Source of the DNA: Clostridia bacterium
GTDB taxonomy: Bacteria > Bacillota > Clostridia > Christensenellales > QALW01
DNA length: 48,371 nucleotides
Direction: 5' to 3'
Assembly (NCBI GenBank): GCA_017502165.1
Contig: JAFVVO010000008.1
Span: forward strand, 1-48,371
The stretch's first letter is position 1. Every line of letters begins with the position of its first letter. The position numbers and the translations under genes were made by a program. Positions 12,611 to 20,528 of this stretch are shown here, piece after piece. The notes under the pieces were generated by a model. The model was not told the DNA's origin. It saw only the letters and a list, made by a program, of their open reading frames with translations, and searched no databases.

Positions 12611-13297
12611 TTATGCCTTTAAAATGTTCAGAACATCATACTCTTTATTAAATTCCATAATAAATCCATTTGCGATTTGATTAGTAAATGTGCGCGGATT
12701 TTCAGAATTTGAAGCAAACATATCATAATGATTGGGAATATTTATTTTTGCTCCAATTCTTTTTGCAGTTATTAACGCTTCTTCTACATTCATATTGCCT
12801 AATCTGCCGTTTATACAAATCAATGTAATGTCGGGATGGTATTTTGCAATATCAAACAGTTTTTCGTTATATAGAGTATCTCCGCTGAAATATAAGGTTT
12901 TATTATCTGCCTTAACAATTAAACCAAAAGCCTCTACAGTATGATCAGCAAAAACAGCAGTTATTTCAATGTCGCCCACAACTATAGTTTCGCCAACATT
13001 TAACGAAACAACATTATCCTTGCCAAGCCCACTAAGCACTGTTTTACCCTCGCTTGTGGTAATGAAAAATTGTCCATCGTTTATTTGTGCTATCGTATCG
13101 GGATCTAAGTGATCCAGATGATTGTGGGTACATATCACCGCTTCACAAGATATATTTTGAGGGTTGATCGGTATGGGGAAAGTGCGCGGTCTTCCTGCAA
13201 CACGATTAACACTATCAGAAAGATACGGGTCTATTATTATTTCTGTTTTTTCGGTTTTAATAATATAACCGCTTTGACCTAAAAATCTTATTGTCAT
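12611..13297 (-). CDS. Metallo-beta-lactamase-fold hydrolase, UlaG-like lactonase family
   Basis: 228 residues. The metal motif THNHLDHLD (H58, H60, D62, H63) is followed by further ligands, including D/H residues near FADHTVEAFG, FSGDTLYN and IPNHYDMF, as in UlaG-type enzymes (L-ascorbate-6-phosphate lactonase) and related hydrolases. Cytoplasmic, with no signal peptide. The ATG overlaps the stop of the upstream SDR gene (ATGA), so it is translationally coupled and is the last gene of a five-gene operon. In that context it most plausibly opens a sugar lactone; that substrate is inference. Confidence 0.85.
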   Translation of the reverse strand: MTIRFLGQSGYIIKTEKTEIIIDPYLSDSVNRVAGRPRTFPIPINPQNISCEAVICTHNHLDHLDPDTIAQINDGQFFITTSEGKTVLSGLGKDNVVSLNVGETIVVGDIEITAVFADHTVEAFGLIVKADNKTLYFSGDTLYNEKLFDIAKYHPDITLICINGRLGNMNVEEALITAKRIGAKINIPNHYDMFASNSENPRTFTNQIANGFIMEFNKEYDVLNILKA

Positions 13298-14022
13298 TGT
13301 ACGCTTTTTCCCCCATCAATAAAAATATTCTGACCGGTTATATATCTTCCCTCATCACTACACAAAAGACTGACGATTCCTGTGCAATCTTCGGGTTCAC
13401 CACAAAAACCAACAGGAATACTATCCGTAACCTTTTTAGCGTATTCGGGGTCACTGAGTGCTTCGACATTTCTATCGGTATAAATTACACCGGGCGCTAC
13501 ACTATTAACAGTAATACCATCCTTTGCAAGTTGCAAAGACAAGGATTTAACCATATTTGTCTGCGCCGCCTTTGAAGCAGAATACACAAGCATATCGGGA
13601 TGAGGCTTCGCTTCCTGAACCGAGCCTATAGTTACAATTCTGCCCCAACCTTTTTTCTTCATATTATCGGCTACAGCCTGAATAAGCATCATACTTGAAA
13701 CAAAATTACAGTTAAGCTGTTCGTAGCAAGCCTTTGTTGTTATTTCTTGCCAAGGGGTACGGTACTGAAGAGATGCATTTAATATAAGTACATCTGTTTC
13801 TTTAACCGTTTCACAAAGCTCACGGGTTTTCTCAATGTCAGTCAAATCGGAAATAATCACTTCCGCCACTCCGCCGTTTTGTTCAATTATTTGTTTTGTT
13901 TCGTTGGCTTTTGCTATATTTCCTGCGCCGTGAATAACAACTTTATATCCATCCTGTGCTAATCTTATGGCTATAGCTCTGCCTATTCCCCTTGAAGAGC
14001 CTGTAACTAATGCAGTTTTCAT
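13294..14022 (-). CDS. Short-chain dehydrogenase/reductase
   Basis: 242 residues, the classical SDR length. Cofactor motif TGSSRGIG (7-14), LNAS near 81-84, and the catalytic serine S134 with Y147 and K151 (YSASK). NAD(P)-dependent oxidoreductase, cytoplasmic. FabG-like overall, but the operon (dehydratase, aldolase, lactonase, xylanase-type glycosidase) argues for a sugar or sugar-acid dehydrogenase rather than fatty-acid synthesis. The ATG has GAGGT upstream. It is 12 bases downstream of the RraA gene and overlaps the next gene by 4 bases. Confidence 0.88.
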   Translation of the reverse strand: MKTALVTGSSRGIGRAIAIRLAQDGYKVVIHGAGNIAKANETKQIIEQNGGVAEVIISDLTDIEKTRELCETVKETDVLILNASLQYRTPWQEITTKACYEQLNCNFVSSMMLIQAVADNMKKKGWGRIVTIGSVQEAKPHPDMLVYSASKAAQTNMVKSLSLQLAKDGITVNSVAPGVIYTDRNVEALSDPEYAKKVTDSIPVGFCGEPEDCTGIVSLLCSDEGRYITGQNIFIDGGKSVQ

Positions 14023-14034
14023 ATTTTTACCTCA

Positions 14035-14949
14035 TTATAGTGCGGTTTGTGTATCATTTGGATCGCCATTTCGAGCCAAATCATACTCTTTAGACCAGTC
14101 AAGATCACGGTATTCTTCGCCGCGGGGGTCGGTCTTTATCCACTCAATCAACATATCAAGCATTTCTTCGGTCCAAGTGTTTCTGTCTATCTGAGCGGTA
14201 GTAAACTTACCCTGACATATCATTTCAAAGCCGAAATCGTCTTTAACATGAGTTTTAGCAGCGCCTTCAACAACATCTGCAACAAGGTGTGATGGAATAA
14301 AGAGTACTCCTCCGCCTGCACCGAATACAACATCACCCGGTAAACAAACTGCACCACCCAAGTTTGTAATATCGTTCCAATCCTTCATAACAAACTCACG
14401 AATAGGTGTTGGGTCGATTCCTCTGTAATAAACCTGAACGTCGGGAACTTTTTTCATCTGTTCAACGTCCCTTATTCCACCCCAAACAACTGCACCGCCG
14501 TTTTTAGTGCGCTTTTGAAGAGCAGTTGTAAGGTTACCACCAAGAAATGTACCTTTATAAATTTTATCATACATATCGCAAACAACAACATCACGCTCAT
14601 AAAGGTGGTCTATAACCCATTGATTATAGTTGCCCTGTAATCCGTCATCTGCGCCTCTGCCAAACTGAACATCGTGCAAATCAGGGCGAGTAGGACAATA
14701 AGTACAAGTTACTGCACGACCAACAAGTTTTCTATCATCATTGTGTAAGGTGTGCATTGGATTCTCACCACCGCCAACAAACTGATGCTCGTAACCGAGC
14801 ACAAATATCGGTTTCCACACCTCTTCCAAGGTCATACCGTAAAGAGCATCTAAATACTTGTCCTCTACCTTTGGTCTTCCATCAGGTAATCTTTCGCCTT
14901 TCCATAAGGGAGTTAGCGCGATGATTTTTTCTCTATCATTAAAATTCAT
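14035..14949 (-). CDS. RraA/HMG-aldolase family protein
   Basis: 304 residues from the ATG at 14947-14949, which has AGAGGT at good spacing; an in-frame TTG six codons earlier is weaker. The central region carries the RraA fold signature: GGNLTTALQKR, GGAVVWGGIRDVEQM (the R-D pair that binds substrate and metal) and CLPGDVVFGAGGGVLFIP. Family members include 4-hydroxy-4-methyl-2-oxoglutarate/oxaloacetate-type aldolases and the RNase E regulator RraA. At about 300 residues it is longer than classical RraA (about 160) and resembles a subfamily in sugar-acid operons. Likely role: retro-aldol cleavage of a 2-keto acid to pyruvate (inference). Confidence 0.85.
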   Translation of the reverse strand: MNFNDREKIIALTPLWKGERLPDGRPKVEDKYLDALYGMTLEEVWKPIFVLGYEHQFVGGGENPMHTLHNDDRKLVGRAVTCTYCPTRPDLHDVQFGRGADDGLQGNYNQWVIDHLYERDVVVCDMYDKIYKGTFLGGNLTTALQKRTKNGGAVVWGGIRDVEQMKKVPDVQVYYRGIDPTPIREFVMKDWNDITNLGGAVCLPGDVVFGAGGGVLFIPSHLVADVVEGAAKTHVKDDFGFEMICQGKFTTAQIDRNTWTEEMLDMLIEWIKTDPRGEEYRDLDWSKEYDLARNGDPNDTQTAL

Positions 14950-14973
14950 AGCTTTACCTCTGTACAATATAAT

Positions 14974-16266
14974 TTACAGTAAAATTTCTATGCCATCGCT
15001 GTCAAGATTTACGGTGTAGATGTTATCACCTACCATAATTTCGTATTCACCATAGAAACCACGGAAAGAAAGCTCACCGTTTTTGTCAACAACAGTCTCA
15101 AAGGATGTATTCCATTCCTTATTGATCAAATTGTCCAATACTTCATAGGCAGGTTTCGGGCTCATATCGAAACGAAGAAGACCGCCACCGCAACGATTTT
15201 CACCTTCGTTTGACCCAAGTGGTGCATATGCCGCATAACCGTCTACCAAGTTCCACCATACTATACTCTTCATATTACGGGTAGCAAACCATGTCTTATA
15301 TAACTCTTCCACAATGTAAGCTTGGATTTCTTCGTTTTCATCATTTAGACCACTACCCGGAATAGTGATTTCAGAAATATGCATCGGATAACCATAACTA
15401 TCATAAATATCTAAAATTTCAAGCATAGATTCTACATCCAGATATGTATTACGAACAGTTGGATTTTCCATCTCTTCTGTGGTTTTAAAAATATGGTATT
15501 GCAATCCTATTTCATCAAACGGAATTCCACGTCGGATAAATTCTTGCAACTGCATATTAAACGCCATATATTTACCCTCTGTGTAATAATCACGCCAAAT
15601 AGCCTCATTGGTTTCGTTTAATATTTTGATATTATCAGGAAAATACTTCTCACCTAATTGCAAACCGTATTCATCGTAATTTTCAAACAATTGCTTTATA
15701 CCTCTGCGGTAATTACTCGCACTTTCGTTAACAATATCAAACGATGGGATTTTAGAAGCATATTCATCAGCTATTTCTTTAAAGCGACGTTCAAGAATCT
15801 CTTTCCGCTCTTCTGGGAAATATGCTTCGAGCCATTTAGGAACAAAGGCATTCCATGTCAAACAATGACCTTTAGGCTCAATGCCGTATTCGCTACAGAA
15901 TTCAAGACAGATATCAGGCGCAGGTCGGCGATAAATAAATTCACTATCTGTTCTCATACGCAAATGTCCCTCTTGTGGCTCAAAATCAGACCAATAAAAT
16001 GGGACTACTGCCTGATTGAACAAATTGGCAAAAGCCTTCTTATATTGTGTTTCCTTTTCGGGCTTTTCAAAACTTCCAAGCATAAATGCTGTTGTGCCAA
16101 AATAGAATGCGTGTTTTTTCTGCTTAACAGTAACCTTTTGTCCCGCCTTTGCAGGAAGTTTTAATATAAATTGGCCTTTGCGATACTTTTCAATGCCTTC
16201 CGCATTGCGCTTATCCAACTTTTCTTTATTTTTTAAAAAGCTCTCTAAAATATAATTCCTGTTCAT
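14974..16266 (-). CDS. Glycoside hydrolase family 10 (endo-1,4-beta-xylanase family), intracellular
   Basis: 430 residues. GH10 hallmarks occur in order: WSDFEPQEG (92-100), GHCLTWN (133-139), DIVNES (177-182) with acid/base E181, GLQYH (254-258), HISEITIPG (296-304) with nucleophile E299, and WWNLVDGYAAY (337-347). An N-terminal beta region (FILKLPAKAGQKVTV) precedes the barrel and a short beta module ends the chain. There is no signal peptide or anchor, so it should act on imported xylo-oligosaccharides or related glycosides. RBS GAGGTG. Second gene of the operon, 23 bases after the dehydratase gene. Confidence 0.92.
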   Translation of the reverse strand: MNRNYILESFLKNKEKLDKRNAEGIEKYRKGQFILKLPAKAGQKVTVKQKKHAFYFGTTAFMLGSFEKPEKETQYKKAFANLFNQAVVPFYWSDFEPQEGHLRMRTDSEFIYRRPAPDICLEFCSEYGIEPKGHCLTWNAFVPKWLEAYFPEERKEILERRFKEIADEYASKIPSFDIVNESASNYRRGIKQLFENYDEYGLQLGEKYFPDNIKILNETNEAIWRDYYTEGKYMAFNMQLQEFIRRGIPFDEIGLQYHIFKTTEEMENPTVRNTYLDVESMLEILDIYDSYGYPMHISEITIPGSGLNDENEEIQAYIVEELYKTWFATRNMKSIVWWNLVDGYAAYAPLGSNEGENRCGGGLLRFDMSPKPAYEVLDNLINKEWNTSFETVVDKNGELSFRGFYGEYEIMVGDNIYTVNLDSDGIEILL

Positions 16267-16289
16267 AAACTCACGTCACCTCATAATCA

Positions 16290-17627
16290 TCAGGACCAAA
16301 TTCTATCGTTAGAAAATTCCTTATTCCATTCGTCTGTCGGCTCAAAATATCCAGGAATATTAGGATTAATGTGTTGTCTTAATACTTCCTCGTTAATGTC
16401 ATCAAAACCAAGGCCGGGTTTTTCTGGAACCTTTATAAATCCATCTTTGAATATAGGATTATCTATTCCTTTAACCATATCAGCCCACCAAGGAACGTCA
16501 ACAGAATGGAATTCGAGTGCTAATACATTATGCATAGCCGCTGCAGTATGAACAGCAGCCATACAAGCAACAGGACTTTCTGCCATGTGTATAGCAGTTG
16601 CAACGCCATATTCGTCTGCTATATCGCCAATCTTTTTAAGCTCTAAAGCACCACCACAGGTTAAAATATCGGGGTGAATCACAGATACGCCACCTGCTTT
16701 AATAAGAGCTTCAAATCCCTCTTTAAGATAAATATCTTCACCTGTGCAAACAGGAATAGTGGTTGAATTTTTTAGTCTTACATACTGGTCGGTATACATC
16801 CAAGGCACCATATCCTCAATCCAAGCAAGGTTGTAAGGTTCCATTCTACGAGCAAAGCGGATACAATCTTCAACACAGATATGACCGAAATGGTCAATGG
16901 CCAAAGGCACTTCGTAACCGATAACTTCTCTTACCTCTTTAACATAGTTTTCAAGGAAGTCAAGTCCCTTTTCAGTTAAATGAATACCTGTATGTGGATG
17001 CGCGGTTGTAACAATAGAATAACTCTTTTGGTGTTTCACCATATCAGCAGTAACGCTACCTCCCTGAACATTAAGAATATGTGAAGCGTATTTCTTCATA
17101 TCCTCAATAAAACCTAAAGGAGCATTAAGTGTACCCGGTTCATCCAGCAAAAGACCAATACCCAGATCCATTTTAAGGAATGTAAAGCCCATCTCCATTC
17201 TCTTTTTTAAAGCAAGTCCCATATTATGACCTGTATGCTTACCGTCAACATCAGTATCACAATAAACCCGTATTTCATCACGGAACTTACCGCCTAACAA
17301 CTGATATAAAGGCACTCCGTAAGCCTTACCTGCTAAATCCCAAAGTGCAATTTCAATACCGCTTACACCACCGCCTTGACGTGAAGGTCCGCCAAACTGC
17401 TTGATCTTGCGAAAAATTTTATCTACATTACAAGGGTTTTCACCTAAAATACGGCTTTTAAGCATAAGCGCATAAGTCTTTGAAGATGCATCACGAACTT
17501 CACCGAAACCGCTTATACCTTGGTTAGTGTCAATTCGCAGAATTGTGCATCTTTTAGGCGCACCGTCGATATCGACAAAACGCATATCTGTGATTTTTAA
17601 ATCTGTTGGGTTAGAACAAAAATTCAT
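16290..17627 (-). CDS. Enolase-superfamily (mandelate racemase type) sugar-acid dehydratase
   Basis: 445 residues. The N-terminal capping domain is followed by a barrel with K152-x-D154 (LKMDLG), metal ligands D245 (AIDHFG), E271 (WIEDMV) and E297 (TGEDIY), and the D320/H347 pair (HPDILTCGG, AIHMAESP). This is the MR-subgroup pattern seen in mannonate, gluconate, galactonate and related aldonate dehydratases, which yield 2-keto-3-deoxy acids. First gene of the operon, divergent from an AraC regulator. RBS GAGGTGAT. The exact sugar acid cannot be assigned from sequence. Confidence 0.9.
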   Translation of the reverse strand: MNFCSNPTDLKITDMRFVDIDGAPKRCTILRIDTNQGISGFGEVRDASSKTYALMLKSRILGENPCNVDKIFRKIKQFGGPSRQGGGVSGIEIALWDLAGKAYGVPLYQLLGGKFRDEIRVYCDTDVDGKHTGHNMGLALKKRMEMGFTFLKMDLGIGLLLDEPGTLNAPLGFIEDMKKYASHILNVQGGSVTADMVKHQKSYSIVTTAHPHTGIHLTEKGLDFLENYVKEVREVIGYEVPLAIDHFGHICVEDCIRFARRMEPYNLAWIEDMVPWMYTDQYVRLKNSTTIPVCTGEDIYLKEGFEALIKAGGVSVIHPDILTCGGALELKKIGDIADEYGVATAIHMAESPVACMAAVHTAAAMHNVLALEFHSVDVPWWADMVKGIDNPIFKDGFIKVPEKPGLGFDDINEEVLRQHINPNIPGYFEPTDEWNKEFSNDRIWS

Positions 17628-17658
17628 TTTTTATCACCTCAAAAATTACTATAATTCA

Positions 17659-17686
17659 ATTATATATAAATTTCGATATCATTCAA
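17659..17686 (-). promoter_or_regulatory. Promoter of the GH10/dehydratase operon
   Basis: TTGAAT (17681-17686), 16-base spacer, TATAAT (17659-17664) on the minus strand, 32 bases before the dehydratase ATG. The AraC-type repeats begin one base upstream of the -35, the position expected for an activator that touches sigma. Confidence 0.8.
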
Positions 17687-17687
17687 G

Positions 17688-17721
17688 TTGTTTTTCGCTA
17701 TAAAACACTTGATTTTCGCTA
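17688..17721. promoter_or_regulatory. Direct-repeat operator for the divergent AraC regulator
   Basis: TTGTTTTTCGCTA (17688-17700) and TTGATTTTCGCTA (17709-17721) match at 12 of 13 positions and lie exactly 21 bp apart, two helical turns. This is typical of AraC-family half-sites. The site abuts the operon -35 and covers the -35 of araC, which predicts activation of the operon and self-repression. Confidence 0.75.
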
Positions 17722-17737
17722 CTATAACTGTTATAAT
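17709..17737 (+). promoter_or_regulatory. Promoter of the first AraC gene
   Basis: TTGATT (17709-17714), 17-base spacer, perfect TATAAT (17732-17737), only 17 bases before the ATG. The -35 lies inside the distal operator repeat. Confidence 0.85.
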
Positions 17738-17754
17738 TCATTTGAGGTGATACA

Positions 17755-18522
17755 ATGCTTCCCGAAAATCTTGCAATATCAGTTACCGATGTTTTAAACT
17801 ATCATCAAAAACGCGAAAAAGTTTTTGTATCGGCACGCACCTATTCTGCCATAACATTAAGATTAAAAACTCCGGGCAAATATACATGCAAAAATAAAAC
17901 CATCTCCTTTGAGCCCGGAAGTATTTGCATCATTCCCGCAGGCGTTGCTTATGAGCGAAACAATTTGGAAGAGGATGTCCTTGTTATTCATTTTCACATG
18001 TTCAATTACATAATGGAAGAAATTCAGGTATATAAAGTTCCTGACGCTAAAAAATACAAGGTATTGTTTACAAAAGCATTAACCATTAAATATGAAAATG
18101 ATGTCGGTTCAACCTACCGCATCACATCGGTTGTATATGAAATTTTATCCGAGCTTACTCGCGATGTTGGTTTTGCCGCCAATTTAAAAGATAACAGAAT
18201 TTTAGAATCCGCCGAATATATGCGCCAAAACTTTTGGAACTCTGAACTTTCAATAGAGAATTTGGCGATGCAGGCGTGTGTTTCACCTGCTTACTATCGC
18301 CGAGAATTCAATCGGGTATATGGCACATCTCCCAAAGACTATCTTGAAACGCTACGCATACAGTACGCAAAATCACTTTTAGAAACAGGTTACTTTTCTC
18401 AAAAAGAAGTTGCCTGGCGCTGCGGTTATACAGATGTAGGCTATTTCAGAACAGTATTTAAAAGAAAGATAGGAAAATGCATCAGGGAATATCTTGCGGA
18501 TCCGACAAGACATTCCTATTGA
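17755..18522 (+). CDS. AraC-family transcriptional regulator of the sugar operon
   Basis: 255 residues. The N-terminal cupin-like sensor domain (about 1-120, FEPGSICIIPAGVAYERNN, VIHFHMF) is followed by two helix-turn-helix motifs (SIENLAMQACVSPAYYRREF and QKEVAWRCGYTDVGYFRTVF) ending GKCIREYL. It should bind a small sugar-derived ligand and control the divergent dehydratase/GH10 operon. Its ATG has a GAGGTGAT site; the same sequence in mirror image serves the divergent gene. A perfect palindromic terminator follows. Confidence 0.9.
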   Translation: MLPENLAISVTDVLNYHQKREKVFVSARTYSAITLRLKTPGKYTCKNKTISFEPGSICIIPAGVAYERNNLEEDVLVIHFHMFNYIMEEIQVYKVPDAKKYKVLFTKALTIKYENDVGSTYRITSVVYEILSELTRDVGFAANLKDNRILESAEYMRQNFWNSELSIENLAMQACVSPAYYRREFNRVYGTSPKDYLETLRIQYAKSLLETGYFSQKEVAWRCGYTDVGYFRTVFKRKIGKCIREYLADPTRHSY

Positions 18523-18531
18523 TCTATAAGT

Positions 18532-18560
18532 AAAATCGAGGTGAATTCACCTCGATTTTT
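18532..18560 (+). terminator. Perfect palindromic terminator after araC
   Basis: AAAATCGAGGTGAA pairs with TTCACCTCGATTTT (18532-18545 with 18546-18559), followed by T residues. The flanking runs make it bidirectional. Confidence 0.9.
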
Positions 18561-18589
18561 CTATGCAAATATTTGTTTTGTGCAAATTG

Positions 18590-19012
18590 AGTCGGACAAA
18601 ATCAGCGAAAACCCTAGTGTTTATGCGGGTTTATAGCTCTTGGTATTATTATACCTCATTCCTCTATGCGTCTAACTATTCCAGTAGCCTTCATAATATA
18701 TTACCCCTCTTGTCTAAAAATTAATGAATAATGAAAAATGAATGATGAATATTGAATAATTAATGTGTGCCTTCGGCACATTTTATATCCGTCGGCTTCG
18801 CCGACACCGAAATTATTCATTATTCACTATTCATTATTAATTCGCGAGGCTCCGCCTTACGCCGCCTGTTGCTTTCATATATAAGAACCTCACCCATTTG
18901 TAAAATCAAAGATTTTGAATGGGTCCCGAGAACCTTGTTACTCGGTACCCTCGTAATAAAAACTCCTTGCTTTACAAAACCCAACTGTTAGTATCTGTAA
19001 AACAAGGAGATT
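18590..19012. repeat. Composite repeat, copy 1 (abrB starts plus MITE)
   Basis: In order: a motif GCGAAAACCCTAGTGTTTAT (from 18605), an abrB start fragment on the minus strand (18661-18694, MKATGIVRRIE), a MITE-like palindrome (18719-18842), a second abrB start fragment (18859-18878, MKATGG), a 90-base spacer, and the ribosome-site hairpin CTCCTTGCTTTACA/TGTAAAACAAGGAG (18961-19012). Copy 2 at 19672-20065 has the same order. No intact gene lies in 18560-19054. Confidence 0.7.
18719..18842. mobile_element. MITE-like element, copy 1
   Basis: About 124 bp with imperfect terminal inverted repeats (AATTAATGAATAATG... and ...ATTCATTATTAATT). The interior holds two hairpins, TGTGCC-TTC-GGCACA and GTCGGC-TTC-GCCGAC. 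No coding capacity. The matching element at 19806-19928 has different stems between similar ends. Confidence 0.65.
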
Positions 19013-19054
19013 TATAATTCTTTAAATAATTTTATGGCATTTGCTAATTAATAT

Positions 19055-19531
19055 CTATTCCTTTTCAAATAAGGGGTGAAGATAATAAACCGTATCATCG
19101 TCGGATGACCCATTATCCGACGAATGTCCATAATGATATTTCCAAAGGCCGTGTTTTATATGTGCTGTATTTATAGAAATATATTCATAGCCTTTATGAA
19201 AAGTAGAAGACTTTGAATAGAAAGATCTATCTACAGGCGCAATAATTCCGAAAAAAGAACCGTCTTTTACAAGTATTTCTTCATCTTTAATTGGTCTGTT
19301 GTGCAGCTCACTATGAGAATTTTGCTGGTCATATCCGTGGTCATCGTCCTGATATGAGTTAATATCAATTCGCCAACAGTCAGCCTCGGCGCGTATTTTA
19401 TTGTATTTGTCGTCGTTATATTCTATCTCGGAAACATAAATATCAGGTTCTTTGCTTGTCCACATAGGATATTGAGGACTGCCTGCTACAAAAATATCAG
19501 TTTTAGTTTCAGAAACGGTAAATATTTTCAC
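19055..19531 (-). CDS. Hypothetical protein, 158 residues
   Basis: I do not recognise this protein. It starts at a GTG (19529-19531) with a good GGGAGG site. It has no signal peptide or membrane segment; it is hydrophilic and rich in Asp, Ser, Tyr and His (DDDHGYDQQN, GHSSDNGSSDDD). Tryptophans and tyrosines are spread along the chain, suggesting a small beta-rich domain. It lies alone between the two composite repeats, so it may have been carried or isolated by them. No terminator is obvious after it. Confidence 0.75.
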   Translation of the reverse strand: MKIFTVSETKTDIFVAGSPQYPMWTSKEPDIYVSEIEYNDDKYNKIRAEADCWRIDINSYQDDDHGYDQQNSHSELHNRPIKDEEILVKDGSFFGIIAPVDRSFYSKSSTFHKGYEYISINTAHIKHGLWKYHYGHSSDNGSSDDDTVYYLHPLFEKE

Positions 19532-19671
19532 AATAGTTTTCCTCCCTATTTCCGTTAGTTTATTTTATATTATACCATACTATTCTAAAAACACAATAGT
19601 TTTACAAAAAAGGAACAGATTTCTCTGCAATATGTATAAAACCGCCCAAACCCATAAAATCAGGGGCTTGT

Positions 19672-20065
19672 GTTCAATAGGGCAAACTAACGAAAAGCCC
19701 AGTGTTTATGCGGACTTAGGGCGGTTTGCCCTAAAACAACGCATTCCTCTATTCTACGAACTATTCCGGTTGCTTTCATAATATAATTAACTCCTCTTGT
19801 CTAAAAATTAATGAATAATGAAAAATGAATGATGAAGAATGAATAATTAATGTGTCGGCTGTGCCGACAATATTTATATCGTGCCAACGGCACACCAAAA
19901 TTATTCATTATTCACTATTCATTATTCACTCGCAAGGCTCTGCCTTGCGCCCTCCGTTGCTTTCATATATAAGAACCTCACCTATTTGCAAAATCGTAGA
20001 TTTTGAATGGGTGCCCGAGAACCTTGCCACGCTTCGCGTGTAAAAAACTCCTCTTTTTACAATTT
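19672..20065. repeat. Composite repeat, copy 2 (abrB starts plus MITE)
   Basis: Same order as copy 1: CGAAAAGCCCAGTGTTTATG (from 19691), an abrB start fragment (19744-19779, MKATGIVRRIE on the minus strand), a MITE-like palindrome (19806-19928), a second abrB start (19950-19966), the TATATAAGAACCTCACC spacer, and a decayed CTCCT...TTTTACA remnant of the hairpin near 20047. The rest of 19532-20150 holds no gene. Confidence 0.7.
19806..19928. mobile_element. MITE-like element, copy 2
   Basis: About 123 bp with the same AT-rich terminal inverted repeats as copy 1. The inner hairpins are TGTCGGC-TGT-GCCGACA and GTGCC-AAC-GGCAC. Relative to copy 1 the GTGCC-type and GTCGGC-type stems have exchanged places. 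Confidence 0.65.
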
Positions 20066-20149
20066 TAATGTGATATCAGCATCACACTATTTGTAGAAAT
20101 TATGAGCAGAATTTCCAATTGTTTTTACAATTTCAAATCGAGATGTGAA

Positions 20150-20180
20150 AATGGCGATGACATTTTTAGTCATCGCCTCT
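20150..20180 (-). terminator. Probable terminator of the ktr operon
   Basis: GGCGATGAC (20153-20161) pairs with GTCATCGCC (20169-20177) around a 7-base loop. A short ATTTTC tract follows on the minus strand, so it is a moderate terminator 31 bases after the ybjQ-like stop. Confidence 0.7.
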
Positions 20181-20210
20181 TTCAAAAAACAAATCTTTTT
20201 TCAAAACAGA

Positions 20211-20528
20211 TTATTTTTCAATGAACTTAACCGCTGTACCGTATGCAATAACTTCGGCTGCGCCCTGCATAATAGCAGATGAGGCATAGCGAATATTAAC
20301 AATAGCATCCGCACCGAGTTCTTCAGCTTCTGCGACCATTCTCTTGGTAGCAAGAGCACGTGCTTCGTTCATCATTTCATTATAGGATTTAAGTTCTCCA
20401 CCGACTAAGGTCTTAAAGCTTTGGGAGATATCCTTTCCGATATGCTTTGACTGAATAGTGCTTCCTTTTACAAGACCTAACATTTCGAGTTCTTTGCCGC
20501 TGATGTAATCAGTATTTACTAAGATCAT
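20211..20528 (-). CDS. YbjQ/UPF0145 family protein
   Basis: 105 residues from the ATG at 20526-20528, which has AAGGTG six bases upstream. A GTG three codons earlier (20537) is the alternative start. The sequence ILVNTDYISGKE...LGLVKGSTIQS and the conserved LGADAIVNIRYASSAIMQGAAEVIAYGTAVKF match the YbjQ family, proposed heavy-metal binding proteins of unknown function that form pentamers. Cytoplasmic. It overlaps the preceding small membrane-protein gene by 20 bases and is the last gene of the ktrB-ktrA transcript. Confidence 0.88.
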   Translation of the reverse strand: MILVNTDYISGKELEMLGLVKGSTIQSKHIGKDISQSFKTLVGGELKSYNEMMNEARALATKRMVAEAEELGADAIVNIRYASSAIMQGAAEVIAYGTAVKFIEK

